Shown here piece by piece: positions 1 to 5,852 of a DNA stretch of 7,164 nt. The notes below the pieces were generated by a model. It was not told where the DNA came from. It did no database searches and was given only the letters and a program-made list of their open reading frames with translations. Origin of the DNA: Parachlamydiaceae bacterium (GTDB taxonomy: Bacteria; Chlamydiota; Chlamydiia; Chlamydiales; Parachlamydiaceae). The DNA lies in the NCBI GenBank assembly GCA_013817115.1, contig JACDDG010000118.1:1-7164 (forward strand), given 5' to 3'. The translations under genes were made by a program, and so were the position numbers. Numbering within the stretch: the stretch's first letter is position 1; the number at the start of each line of letters is the position of its first letter.

Positions 1-74
1 GAACGGTTGCTGCGGTTCTAAATGAAATTTGTGATGAGCTTGAGTCTTTAGAGGATGAGTTGCGCTATAATTAA
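1..74 (+). CDS. C-terminal end of an unidentified protein (partial)
   Basis: Only the last 23 codons are present, read from position 3 to a TAA stop at 72-74; the gene begins outside the window. The visible tail, starting TVAAVLNEICDEL and ending DELRYN, is acidic and probably helical, which gives no family assignment. The other two plus frames hit stops early, so this frame is the best candidate, but 23 codons are weak evidence for coding. It ends 6 bp before a long hairpin and faces the minus-strand gene that ends at 174. That convergent arrangement fits a true gene end. Confidence 0.5.
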   Translation, partial: TVAAVLNEICDELESLEDELRYN

Positions 75-143
75 AAAAATTCAGATACCCCTTTGATCTT
101 GAATGGGGCAGGGCCCCCATTCAAGATCAAAGGGGTATCTGAA
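73..143 (-). terminator. Intrinsic terminator with a 29-bp perfect stem
   Basis: Arms 80-108 and 115-143 are perfect inverted complements of 29 bp around a 6-nt loop (CAGGGC). Read on the minus strand, the hairpin is followed at once by a run of T (A-run at 73-79), which is the intrinsic terminator layout. It lies 30 bp past the stop of the minus-strand gene at 174-565. On the plus strand there is no T-run after the hairpin (it continues CACTTACC), so efficient termination of the plus-strand gene ending at 74 is less certain. The stem is much longer than most terminators need. Confidence 0.8.
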
Positions 144-173
144 CACTTACCTCATATGAATAATTGATTGGAT

Positions 174-565
174 TCATAACTTCTCCTTAATGTCTTTTTG
201 AAAATTAAAAACTGATTGGTTTAAAACTGTGACCTGTGTTTGTTGCAGAGCCTGAACGCTGGAGAAAGCCTCTTGTTGTTCTTGTAGGATACGCTGAGCT
301 TCTCGGTATTGAGCTTGAACAGCAGCTTCTGCATCTTCAACGAAGTCATGAAATTGGATAATACATTTATTTGCTCTTTTCTTGCATCCGCAGCGCGATG
401 TAGTTCGGCAAAAATAGAATCAAATTGTATTTGCATATGATTAGAATTAAATTGCGCTAATTGATTTGAATAATTTTCAATTATAGCTGCCGCGGAAATA
501 GGGGGGTTGTCAGTAATGCAATTCGAACTGACGAGTGGAGCAAATTGATTATTGGGTGGAATCAT
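174..565 (-). pseudogene. Frameshifted small coiled-coil protein gene
   Basis: The reading frame starts at ATG 565-563. The first part (MIPPNNQFAPL... to about HRAADARK) looks coding. The same frame then becomes basic and unconvincing and stops at 221. A shift of one base, as if one base were missing, opens a second frame. That frame reads IQFHDFVEDAEAAVQ, continues as a Gln/Glu/Ala-rich helix (REAQRILQEQQEAF), and ends FNFQKDIKEKL with TGA at 176-174. The total span is 392 nt; adding one base gives 130 residues. The switch probably lies near 355-385, where the minus strand has AAGAAAAGAG, a run prone to single-base change. The gene has its own promoter (594-622) and terminator (73-143), so it was recently or still is a transcription unit. 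The family is not recognised. The joined product would be a short, soluble, probably coiled-coil protein with no signal peptide. A sequencing error is an alternative to true decay. Confidence 0.7.
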
Positions 566-593
566 AACATTACCATTTAAAAAGTTTTAATTT

Positions 594-622
594 ATATTAG
601 CATCTTAAAAGTTTTTTGTAAA
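594..622 (-). promoter_or_regulatory. Sigma-70-type promoter for the minus-strand gene
   Basis: On the minus strand, TTTACA (622-617) is followed after exactly 17 nt by TAATAT (599-594). The two hexamers each match the consensus at 5 of 6 positions. Transcription would start near 587, leaving a leader of about 22 nt before the ATG at 565. No clear Shine-Dalgarno sequence precedes that ATG. Confidence 0.65.
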
Positions 623-717
623 GGGGTAAATTAATAAATATGTTTCGTCAAAATTAAAATTAAGGAAAAGAGTTTGTTGCCTTATAGTTTAGAGGTAAAT
701 GATCCCGCTGATTTTTA

Positions 718-741
718 ACGCAGAGACGCAGAGACGCAGAG
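718..741 (+). repeat. Tandem repeat, 3 x 8 bp (ACGCAGAG)
   Basis: Three exact head-to-tail copies of ACGCAGAG lie at 718-725, 726-733 and 734-741. They adjoin the left inverted end of the 698-997 element and pair with the inverted copies at 861-879 and 970-978. Confidence 0.9.
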
Positions 742-886
742 GAAGGCAAGTGATCAGGGAATATAAAACAACAATAACCTAATTTAAAGTACTTAATGTT
801 AATGTTTTGTATTTTAAGTTTTATAAAATTATTTAATATTTCCTTCCTATTGTCTTTTCTCCGCGTCTCTGCGTCTCCTAATTAAC

Positions 887-931
887 AAATTTCAAGTCAT
901 TGATAATGAATGACTTATAAAGCTGAAATTT
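887..931. repeat. Nested inverted repeat inside the 698-997 element
   Basis: AAGTCATT (894-901) and AATGACTT (909-916) form an 8-bp stem with a 7-nt loop. Outside it AAATTTCA (887-894) pairs with TGAAATTT (924-931) across a one-sided 7-nt bulge, with one base shared. No T-run follows, so it is not a terminator. Confidence 0.6.
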
Positions 932-997
932 GATAATTCTCGATAGAGGGGCCGAAAGGCTCTGCTTCGCTCTGCGTTAAAAATCAATGGAATCATT

Positions 998-1221
998 ACG
1001 TCTCAACACCTGTGGCGGCATTCCTTTCCTTTTGGAATATTTGAATCATATTTGCCATAATCCTTCACACTTTTCTACCTTTAATTCTACATCGTACCCA
1101 TAGAGGCTACACATCTGCTGCTCCACTTAAGTTTGGGCATTGCTGGCTGTAGAGACGTTCCCCATTCTCTTCTTTATTCTCACTTTTTTTTTGCTCCCTT
1201 CACAAAAAAACAATTCACTCC
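998..1221. other. Non-coding spacer before the rpe operon
   Basis: No open frame of useful length, RNA gene or strong hairpin was found here. The only notable composition is a pyrimidine-rich stretch with a T10 run near 1185-1194 and an A7 run at 1204-1210, just upstream of the operon promoter. These tracts could act as an UP-element-like or bendable region, but that is inference. Confidence 0.5.
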
Positions 1222-1250
1222 TTGACTTTGTCGTAAATATCGGTTATGAA
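1222..1250 (+). promoter_or_regulatory. Sigma-70-type promoter of the rpe-tag operon
   Basis: TTGACT (1222-1227) and TATGAA (1245-1250) are separated by exactly 17 nt. The -35 box matches the consensus at 5 of 6 positions and the -10 box at 4 of 6. Transcription would start near 1257, giving a leader of about 28 nt before the rpe ATG. It is the only strong plus-strand promoter noticed before the five-gene unit, whose internal gaps are too short for obvious extra promoters. Confidence 0.7.
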
Positions 1251-1285
1251 TGAGGTACTAAAATTACGAAGTCGAGAATATCGAA

Positions 1286-2038
1286 ATGGAACAACATGCA
1301 AAAAATCAGCTTTCAAAGCAATCGATACAAATCTGCCCATCAATTTTGTCGGCTGATTTCGGCTATCTTGCTGTAGAAGCTAAACGAGCTGAGGAATCTG
1401 GAGCAGATAGACTGCACATTGATGTAATGGATGGACATTTTGTACCAAATCTGACGCTAGGGCCTCAAGTTGTCGCAGCAATCAATCGTTCAACGGATAT
1501 GTGGTTGGATGTACATCTTATGATGTATAACCCTTATGCCTATATAGAACGTTTTGTTGAAGCAGGGGCAGATGCTCTAACAATTCATTTTGAAGCTACT
1601 GAAGACGTTGAAGATACTTTAACATTTATTCGCCGTTGCGGAGTTAAAGCTGGTTTAGCCTTCAATCCAGAAACTTCAATGTCAATGATTCCAAAATATT
1701 TAGATAAATGTGATATGATCTTGCTAATGACGGTTAATCCGGGATTTGGCGGTCAAGAATTTATGCATGCCGTACTCGAAAAAGTGCAGTTCACTAGAAG
1801 CCTGTGTAATCAATTAAATATTCGTTTAGGTGGGGTGACAGAAAAGTCCACTACTAAACGGCTACCTCCATTTGATATTCAGGTGGATGGCGGAATTAGC
1901 GAAAAAAATGTGAATGCATGTGCTCAGGCGGGGGCGAACGTTATTGTTGCGGGAACATCGCTTTATCATCAAAAAGATCTTGATCTGAAACACGCTGTGA
2001 CGGCATTGCGTCAGGCGGCTCAGGCAGCAATAATGTAG
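1286..2038 (+). CDS. rpe: Ribulose-phosphate 3-epimerase
   Basis: This cytosolic enzyme interconverts D-ribulose 5-phosphate and D-xylulose 5-phosphate in the pentose phosphate pathway. The 250-residue TIM-barrel protein shows the family landmarks in order. PSILSADF (18-25) is followed by HIDVMDGHFVPN (44-55) with metal ligands His44 and Asp46, then DVHLM (75-79) with His77. Next come the phosphate-site strand LLMTVNPGFGG (146-156) and VDGG (200-203) with catalytic Asp201. The E. coli enzyme is 225 residues. The excess is a longer N-terminus and about 17 extra residues at 182-198 (GGVTEKSTTKRLPPFDI) just before VDGG. The extra loop joins a helix to the next strand, so it should lie on the face away from the active site. 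No good Shine-Dalgarno sequence is seen, but no nearby alternative start exists. It is first in its operon, 17 bp before efp. Confidence 0.95.
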   Translation: MEQHAKNQLSKQSIQICPSILSADFGYLAVEAKRAEESGADRLHIDVMDGHFVPNLTLGPQVVAAINRSTDMWLDVHLMMYNPYAYIERFVEAGADALTIHFEATEDVEDTLTFIRRCGVKAGLAFNPETSMSMIPKYLDKCDMILLMTVNPGFGGQEFMHAVLEKVQFTRSLCNQLNIRLGGVTEKSTTKRLPPFDIQVDGGISEKNVNACAQAGANVIVAGTSLYHQKDLDLKHAVTALRQAAQAAIM

Positions 2039-2055
2039 ATTTAAAGGGGGCCTCC

Positions 2056-2601
2056 ATGGTTTTAAGTAATCAATTGACGCCGGGAATGACAGTCTCCGTT
2101 GGCGATAAGCTTTATCGCGTTGAATCGTCAGTAAAAGTTACGACGCCTAAAGGCGCGCCTTTTATAAAAACTAAACTGCGTGAACTAGATACTGAAAAGG
2201 TCATTGAAAAGAATTTTAAGCTGGGTCAAACAGTTAAAGATGTGGCTTTAGCAGAGAAAAAATTAGAATTTCTTTACCTAGAGGGTAAAGACTATCTTTT
2301 CTTAGACATTGGTAATCTTGAACAAGTTTTAGTTTCTCCACCAATCATCGCAAATAAAGCAGAATACCTTCGGGAAGGGGTCGAAATAAAGGCTTCGTTT
2401 TACGGGGATACAATTTTTTCAGTTGAATTACCTCAGTTCCTTGAGTTGATGGTGGCTAAAATCGATGGTGGGGCTGTTGTAAATGGCACTAAAATTGCTG
2501 TATTAGAAACTGGAGCAAAAATTGAAGTCCCTTCATTCATAGAAGTGGGCGATATAGTTAAAATTGATACGCGCACAGACGAATATGTCCAGCGCATGTA
2601 A
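2056..2601 (+). CDS. efp: Translation elongation factor P
   Basis: EF-P binds ribosomes stalled on consecutive prolines and promotes peptide bond formation. The 181-residue length and three-barrel layout are typical. An N-terminal KOW-like domain (about 1-62) is followed by two OB folds, and the C-terminal signature reads IEVGDIVKIDTRTDEYVQR (162-180). The tip of domain I reads TPKGAPF, placing Lys32 where E. coli has the modified Lys34. The tip residue is therefore lysine, compatible with lysylation-type modification, though no modifying enzyme gene is in the window. The tip differs from the E. coli PGKG context. A strong Shine-Dalgarno AGGGGG (2045-2050) sits 5 nt before the ATG. Chlamydiae often carry two EF-P genes; this position matches the copy next to accB. 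Confidence 0.95.
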   Translation: MVLSNQLTPGMTVSVGDKLYRVESSVKVTTPKGAPFIKTKLRELDTEKVIEKNFKLGQTVKDVALAEKKLEFLYLEGKDYLFLDIGNLEQVLVSPPIIANKAEYLREGVEIKASFYGDTIFSVELPQFLELMVAKIDGGAVVNGTKIAVLETGAKIEVPSFIEVGDIVKIDTRTDEYVQRM

Positions 2602-2619
2602 TTTCATTTAGGGGATATC

Positions 2620-3123
2620 GTGGAATTAAAACAAATTAAAGAACTCATGGCGACTATGGGTCGCACTGGCACGAAAAAACTTTGCCTAAAAAAGGAAGGT
2701 TTTGAGCTCGAGATTGAAAGAGAAGACTCAGGTGTATACAGACACGATCCTCATTTGGCTCTCGACTACTCAGAAGAGTTCTCGTATCTACCTGGAAATA
2801 GTCCTAGGGCAAATGCAGCATTATTAAGAGGAAGGGAAATGTCTGCTCCTCTAGTACCGGCAGCAGAAGTCCCTCACAATTATGATGCTGCATCTTATAT
2901 CACTTCACCTATGGTGGGGACATTTTATTCGGCGGGATCTCCAGAAGAGCCTCCTTTTCTTAAAGTTGGTGATAAAGTTGAAAAAAATACTGTCGTTGGT
3001 ATTATCGAAGCAATGAAAGTCATGAACGAAGTAAAAGCTGGCATTTCAGGAACTGTTGTAGAGGTTCTTGTGGATAATAGCAATCCTGTAGAATTTGGTA
3101 CAAAACTCTTCCGCATCTCATAA
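2620..3123 (+). CDS. accB: Acetyl-CoA carboxylase biotin carboxyl carrier protein
   Basis: BCCP carries the biotin that shuttles CO2 from biotin carboxylase to the carboxyltransferase in the first committed step of fatty-acid synthesis. The 167-residue protein has the usual N-terminal helical start (MELKQIKELMATMG). A variable linker (about 38-92) follows, less Ala/Pro-rich than usual, and then the biotinyl domain (93-167). EAMKVMNE marks biotinylated Lys133, with Val where E. coli has Met after Lys. The thumb of bacterial BCCPs is present (SPMVGTFYSAGSPEEPPF, 96-113). Translation starts at GTG. It is chosen because AGGGGA lies 4 nt upstream and because the next ATG (codon 10) would remove conserved N-terminal residues. 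It lies 18 bp after efp and 12 bp before accC, its direct partner. Confidence 0.96.
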   Translation: MELKQIKELMATMGRTGTKKLCLKKEGFELEIEREDSGVYRHDPHLALDYSEEFSYLPGNSPRANAALLRGREMSAPLVPAAEVPHNYDAASYITSPMVGTFYSAGSPEEPPFLKVGDKVEKNTVVGIIEAMKVMNEVKAGISGTVVEVLVDNSNPVEFGTKLFRIS

Positions 3124-3135
3124 TCCCGGCAATTC

Positions 3136-4497
3136 ATGAAAAAAGTTCTTATTGCAAATCGCGGTGAAATTGCCGTTAGAATTATTCGTGCTTGTCACGA
3201 TCTCGGACTGCAAACAGTAGCAGTGTACTCACAGGCGGACGCTGAAGCGTTGCACGTTTTGCATGCCGATGAGGCGATATGCATCGGGGAAGCTCCAGCC
3301 CAAAAATCTTACTTGAAAATTCCGAATATTTTGTCCGCTTGCGAAATTACAGGTGCAGATGCGATTCATCCCGGTTACGGATTCCTTAGCGAAAATGCTA
3401 ACTTTGCTTCAATTTGTGAAAGCTGTGGTCTCAATTTTATTGGACCTGCACCTTCATCGATTACATTGTTAGGAGATAAAGCTAGGGCGAAAGCTACTGC
3501 AAAAGAAGCTGGTTGTCCTGTTATTGAAGGTTCCGATGGAATTGTTCCAGATGCTATTCAAGCTCGCATAGAAGCTGAAAAACTTGGATATCCCATCTTT
3601 ATTAAAGCTGTAGCCGGTGGCGGAGGCAAGGGCATTCGGATTGCTCATAATGATGATGAATTAATCAGATTTTTTGTAGCTGCGCGAACTGAAGCTGAAG
3701 TTAGTTTCGGAAATCCTGATGTTTACTTCGAAAAAATGATTGTAGGCCCACGGCATGTGGAGGTGCAAATCCTTGGAGATAAGCACGGCAATTACATTCA
3801 TCTTGGTGAGAGAGACTGTACAATCCAACGTCGTCGTCAAAAACTGATTGAAGAGTCTTTAAGCCCTGCTATAACTCCAAAACTAAGACAAAAGATTTGT
3901 GAAGCTGCTGTCGCCGTAGTAAAAAAGGCTAAATATTTTTCTGCAGGCACAGTCGAATTTTTGCTCGATAAAGACTTAAATTTCTACTTTATGGAAGTCA
4001 ATACGCGCATCCAAGTCGAGCACACGATTAGTGAAGAGATTTCCGGGGTCGATCTTGTTAAAGAACAGATTTTAGTGGCCCAAGGTAAGGTGCTGCCTTA
4101 CAAGCAAAAAGATATTGTTTTTAACGGTCATGCGATCCAGTTCCGCATAAACGCAGAAAATTCGGCACGCAATTTTGCTCCTTCACCCGGACGTCTAGAA
4201 TATTATCTACCTCCGGGAGGTCCGCATGTTCGAGTCGATAGCGCATGCTATTCAGGCTATGTGATTCCTCCTAATTATGATTCAATGATTGCTAAATTGA
4301 TTGTACATGGAAAAAATCGTCGTGAAGCTATTGAGATTGGTAGACGGGCCTTGCGCGAATTTCATATAGGCGGAGTGTTTTCAACCATTCCATTTCATCT
4401 TTACATGTTAGATGATGAAAACTTTTTAAGTGGCAATTATGATTTGACCTATATCGATGACTTGATCGGCCAAGGCTGCGAGTTTATAAATTCTTAG
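3136..4497 (+). CDS. accC: Acetyl-CoA carboxylase biotin carboxylase subunit
   Basis: This ATP-grasp enzyme carboxylates the biotin on BCCP using ATP and bicarbonate. At 453 residues it is close to the 449 of E. coli. Visible landmarks are the N-terminal VLIANRGEIAVRIIRAC (4-20), HPGYGFLSENA (78-88), ATP lysines Lys115 and Lys157, and the glycine-rich loop GGGGKG (161-166). Metal-binding Glu274 and Glu287 follow, then the bicarbonate/biotin motif NTRIQVEH (289-296) and Arg337 near the biotin. Two positions differ from E. coli. QRRRQK (231-236) has Arg where E. coli has His236, and Thr297 replaces the usual Pro after VEH. The first position is known to vary (Asn in plastid enzymes, from memory), so activity is still expected. 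No Shine-Dalgarno is obvious; the 12-bp gap suggests translational coupling with accB. Confidence 0.96.
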   Translation: MKKVLIANRGEIAVRIIRACHDLGLQTVAVYSQADAEALHVLHADEAICIGEAPAQKSYLKIPNILSACEITGADAIHPGYGFLSENANFASICESCGLNFIGPAPSSITLLGDKARAKATAKEAGCPVIEGSDGIVPDAIQARIEAEKLGYPIFIKAVAGGGGKGIRIAHNDDELIRFFVAARTEAEVSFGNPDVYFEKMIVGPRHVEVQILGDKHGNYIHLGERDCTIQRRRQKLIEESLSPAITPKLRQKICEAAVAVVKKAKYFSAGTVEFLLDKDLNFYFMEVNTRIQVEHTISEEISGVDLVKEQILVAQGKVLPYKQKDIVFNGHAIQFRINAENSARNFAPSPGRLEYYLPPGGPHVRVDSACYSGYVIPPNYDSMIAKLIVHGKNRREAIEIGRRALREFHIGGVFSTIPFHLYMLDDENFLSGNYDLTYIDDLIGQGCEFINS

Positions 4498-4513
4498 GCT
4501 TGTCCGTGTACTT

Positions 4514-5107
4514 ATGACTGAAAATAAGATTGAAGAAAAAAAACGTTGCTTTGGTGGTCAACCTGGCAAGGAATTCTACGCAGAGTATCATGATCGCGAA
4601 TGGGGCATTCCTTCGCATGATGATACTCATCTTTTTGAAATGCTGATTCTAGAGGGCGCTCAGGCTGGTTTAAGCTGGGAGACAATCCTTAAAAGACGTG
4701 AAGGTTATCGCGAAGCTTTTTATCGTTTTGATGTGCGTAAAGTAGCCTCTATGAGCGATCGGGAGCTGGATGATCTTCTTTTAAATGAAAAGATCATCCG
4801 CAATCGTCTAAAGGTTTATTCGGCACGAAAAAATGCTATGGTTTTTATAGAAATTCAAAAAACCTTTGGGTCGTTTGATAGCTACCTCTGGAGCTTTGTC
4901 AACGGTAAACCTATTGTCAATGCTTGGGGTCAGTTTCAGGAGGTGCCTGCGAGGACAGTTGAAAGCGATGCTCTCTCAAAAGATCTTAAGAAACGCGGCA
5001 TGATTTTTGTTGGCTCAACAATTATGTATGCCTACATGCAAGCCGTGGGCCTAGTTAACGACCATCTTAAGGACTGTTGGCTTCATAAGAAAAATGAAAA
5101 AAAATAG
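4514..5107 (+). CDS. tag: DNA-3-methyladenine glycosylase I
   Basis: This base-excision repair enzyme removes 3-methyladenine from alkylated DNA. The 197-residue protein follows the E. coli Tag pattern closely. The zinc ligands correspond to Cys12 (RCFGG), His26 (EYHDREWG), His184 and Cys188 (NDHLKDC). The base-recognition segment is LFEMLILEGAQAGLSW (40-55), with Glu48 and Trp55 in the pocket positions. The segment DALSKDLKKRGMIFVG (152-167) and VNDH (181-184) complete the family signature. A lysine-rich tail of about 7 residues extends the end. It begins 16 bp after accC without a visible Shine-Dalgarno, so it is probably expressed as the last gene of the rpe operon. In Chlamydia, rplM-rpsI follow accC, so this neighbour is a lineage difference (recalled order, not checked). 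Confidence 0.95.
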   Translation: MTENKIEEKKRCFGGQPGKEFYAEYHDREWGIPSHDDTHLFEMLILEGAQAGLSWETILKRREGYREAFYRFDVRKVASMSDRELDDLLLNEKIIRNRLKVYSARKNAMVFIEIQKTFGSFDSYLWSFVNGKPIVNAWGQFQEVPARTVESDALSKDLKKRGMIFVGSTIMYAYMQAVGLVNDHLKDCWLHKKNEKK

Positions 5108-5243
5108 TCATTCTGCAGTTGAATTTTTTATCGTTTCAGACATGTAAATTAATCCAATCGATATTCTAGGGGCCCTAAAACGTAGCCAAAGTGTAGCGCC
5201 ATCATTCCGATGTTGAGTATAAACGTATCTGACAAAATTTTTA
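5108..5243. other. Short non-coding spacer after tag
   Basis: No gene, RNA or clear terminator was found. A small dyad TAGGG-G-CCCTA (5168-5178) is followed by AAAA and not by T, so it is not a plus-strand terminator. The operon may read through into the repeat element that begins near 5244. Confidence 0.4.
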
Positions 5244-5327
5244 GCAGCTAAAATATATAGCCCGAAAATCTTTTTGTTTCCATAGCAAGGCTCTGCCGCA
5301 GCTGTAGGGAAAGCAAAGATGCCTTGG

Positions 5328-5365
5328 TTCCCTGGAGGGGACTTCTTTTTGAAGCCTCCAAGGAA
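5328..5365 (+). terminator. Possible terminator hairpin for the rpe-tag operon
   Basis: TTCCCTGGAGG (5328-5338) pairs with CCTCCAAGGAA (5355-5365) with one G-T-type mismatch. It continues through a small one-sided bulge into CTTC (5342-5345) and GAAG (5351-5354), closed by a T5 loop. The stem is followed by TTTAT and then A-rich sequence, so the T-run is weak. It is the first sizeable plus-strand hairpin after tag (220 bp away), inside the inverted-repeat element. Confidence 0.4.
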
Positions 5366-5435
5366 TTTATAAAAAATTATTTGTGGCTATAGGCTTGACG
5401 CTCACAATGTTCTTTTACCGTTATTTGCGGGATTT

Positions 5436-5464
5436 AAAAAAAAAGAGGCCCCGCAACGGAGGCT
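5436..5464 (-). terminator. Minus-strand terminator-like hairpin
   Basis: On the minus strand AGCCTCCG (5464-5457) pairs with CGGGGCCT (5453-5446) across a 3-nt loop, with one mismatch and one wobble pair. After one C it is followed by nine T (A-run 5436-5444). The layout is that of an intrinsic terminator, but no minus-strand gene was found to the right of it, so it may belong to the repeat element. Confidence 0.45.
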
Positions 5465-5648
5465 AAGTCATTTCTGCTCTTCCCACAGCTGCGGCAGAGC
5501 CTTGCTGTGGACTACAGAATGATTTTAGGGCTATGTTTTAAGCTGCATAACTTTTTTAAAAAAGGTTTTAGTGAAAAGCATGATCAGAATGATGTTGCGA
5601 GATTTTTCAACTTTCTCCACTTGCTAACATCTTATACGGAAAGACAAC

Positions 5649-5677
5649 TTGTCATTAATACCTTTTTCTAATAAACT
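5649..5677 (+). promoter_or_regulatory. Candidate promoter upstream of the secreted-protein pair
   Basis: TTGTCA (5649-5654) and TAAACT (5672-5677) are 17 nt apart; they match the consensus hexamers at 5 and 4 of 6 positions. It would give a leader of roughly 175 nt. A closer but weaker alternative is GTTAAA (5772-5777) with TATACC (5795-5800), also 17 nt apart. Confidence 0.35.
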
Positions 5678-5804
5678 GAGCTTGTAAATTATTATACCGT
5701 TTGCGGTTAAAGGTTTCTAATTTTTTTGAGGGGCTCGTGCATCTCGATTTGATGCCAAATTTCACAAAAAAGTTAAAATCTGAACTACTTGCTGTATACC
5801 TTCC

Positions 5805-5821
5805 ATGACTAGATGAGTCAT
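5805..5821. promoter_or_regulatory. Dyad ATGACT-N5-AGTCAT, possible operator
   Basis: A perfect 6-bp inverted repeat separated by AGATG lies 40 bp before the start codon at 5861 and 4 bp after the TATACC -10-like box. It could be an operator overlapping the transcript start or a small leader hairpin. A 6-bp dyad can also occur by chance in this length of DNA. Confidence 0.25.
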
Positions 5822-5846
5822 TGGTTTGAGGTGCTTAATAACACAC

Positions 5847-5852
5847 AAGGGA
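5847..5852 (+). promoter_or_regulatory. Ribosome binding site that fixes the start at 5861
   Basis: AAGGGA lies 8 nt before ATG 5861. No such site precedes the in-frame ATG at 5813, and starting at 5861 puts the signal peptide at the extreme N-terminus. Confidence 0.7.

Larger units (their letters stand above)
698..997. repeat. 300-bp MITE-like element with inverted ends
   Basis: The outer ends 698-725 and 970-997 are inverted repeats, 25 of 28 identical, both ending in the same GATTTTTAACGCAGAG. Inside the left end the unit ACGCAGAG occurs three times in tandem (718-741). An inverted partial copy lies at 861-879 (GCGTCTCTGCGTCTCC), and a degenerate one at 958-978. The middle is AT-rich and has no open reading frame of note. 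Short length, inverted ends and lack of a gene suggest a non-autonomous mobile element or a folded interspersed repeat. No target-site duplication is evident. The ACGCAGAG-type repeat recalls interspersed repeats I remember from other bacterial genomes, which is a memory and not a search result. Confidence 0.65.
5244..5546. repeat. 303-bp foldback element with 82-nt inverted arms
   Basis: Left arm 5244-5325 and right arm 5465-5546 are imperfect inverted complements along their whole length. The best part is CAAGGCTCTGCCGCAGCTGT (5286-5305 against 5485-5504), which is perfect. The match runs outward through AGCCC-AAAATC (5259-5270 with 5521-5533) to GCAGCT at the very ends. It runs inward through GGGAA-AGCA-AATG-CTT with small gaps. 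The 139-nt centre has no gene but holds two terminator-like hairpins. Size and inverted ends suggest a non-autonomous mobile element. Its sequence is unrelated to the 698-997 element, and no target-site duplication is clear. Confidence 0.7.

Noticed and set aside
355..385. Programmed -1 ribosomal frameshift in the minus-strand gene
   Set aside because: No X XXY YYZ heptamer lies in the start frame and no clear stimulatory hairpin follows; a plain one-base loss is simpler.
698..997. CRISPR array suggested by the ACGCAGAG repeats
   Set aside because: The repeat units are 8 bp and directly adjacent, with no spacers and no cas genes nearby.
1046..1126. Minus-strand 26-residue open stretch (GTG at 1126, stop at 1046; contains MCSLYGYDVELKVEKCEGL)
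   Set aside because: The composition looks protein-like and might be a gene remnant, but it is too short, is preceded at once by a stop codon and has no start signals.
2925..3137. Minus-strand open frame of 70 codons
   Set aside because: It is antisense to the conserved biotinyl domain of accB and has no independent support.
5168..5178. Dyad TAGGG-G-CCCTA as the operon terminator after tag
   Set aside because: The stem is only 5 bp and is followed by A, not T, on the plus strand.
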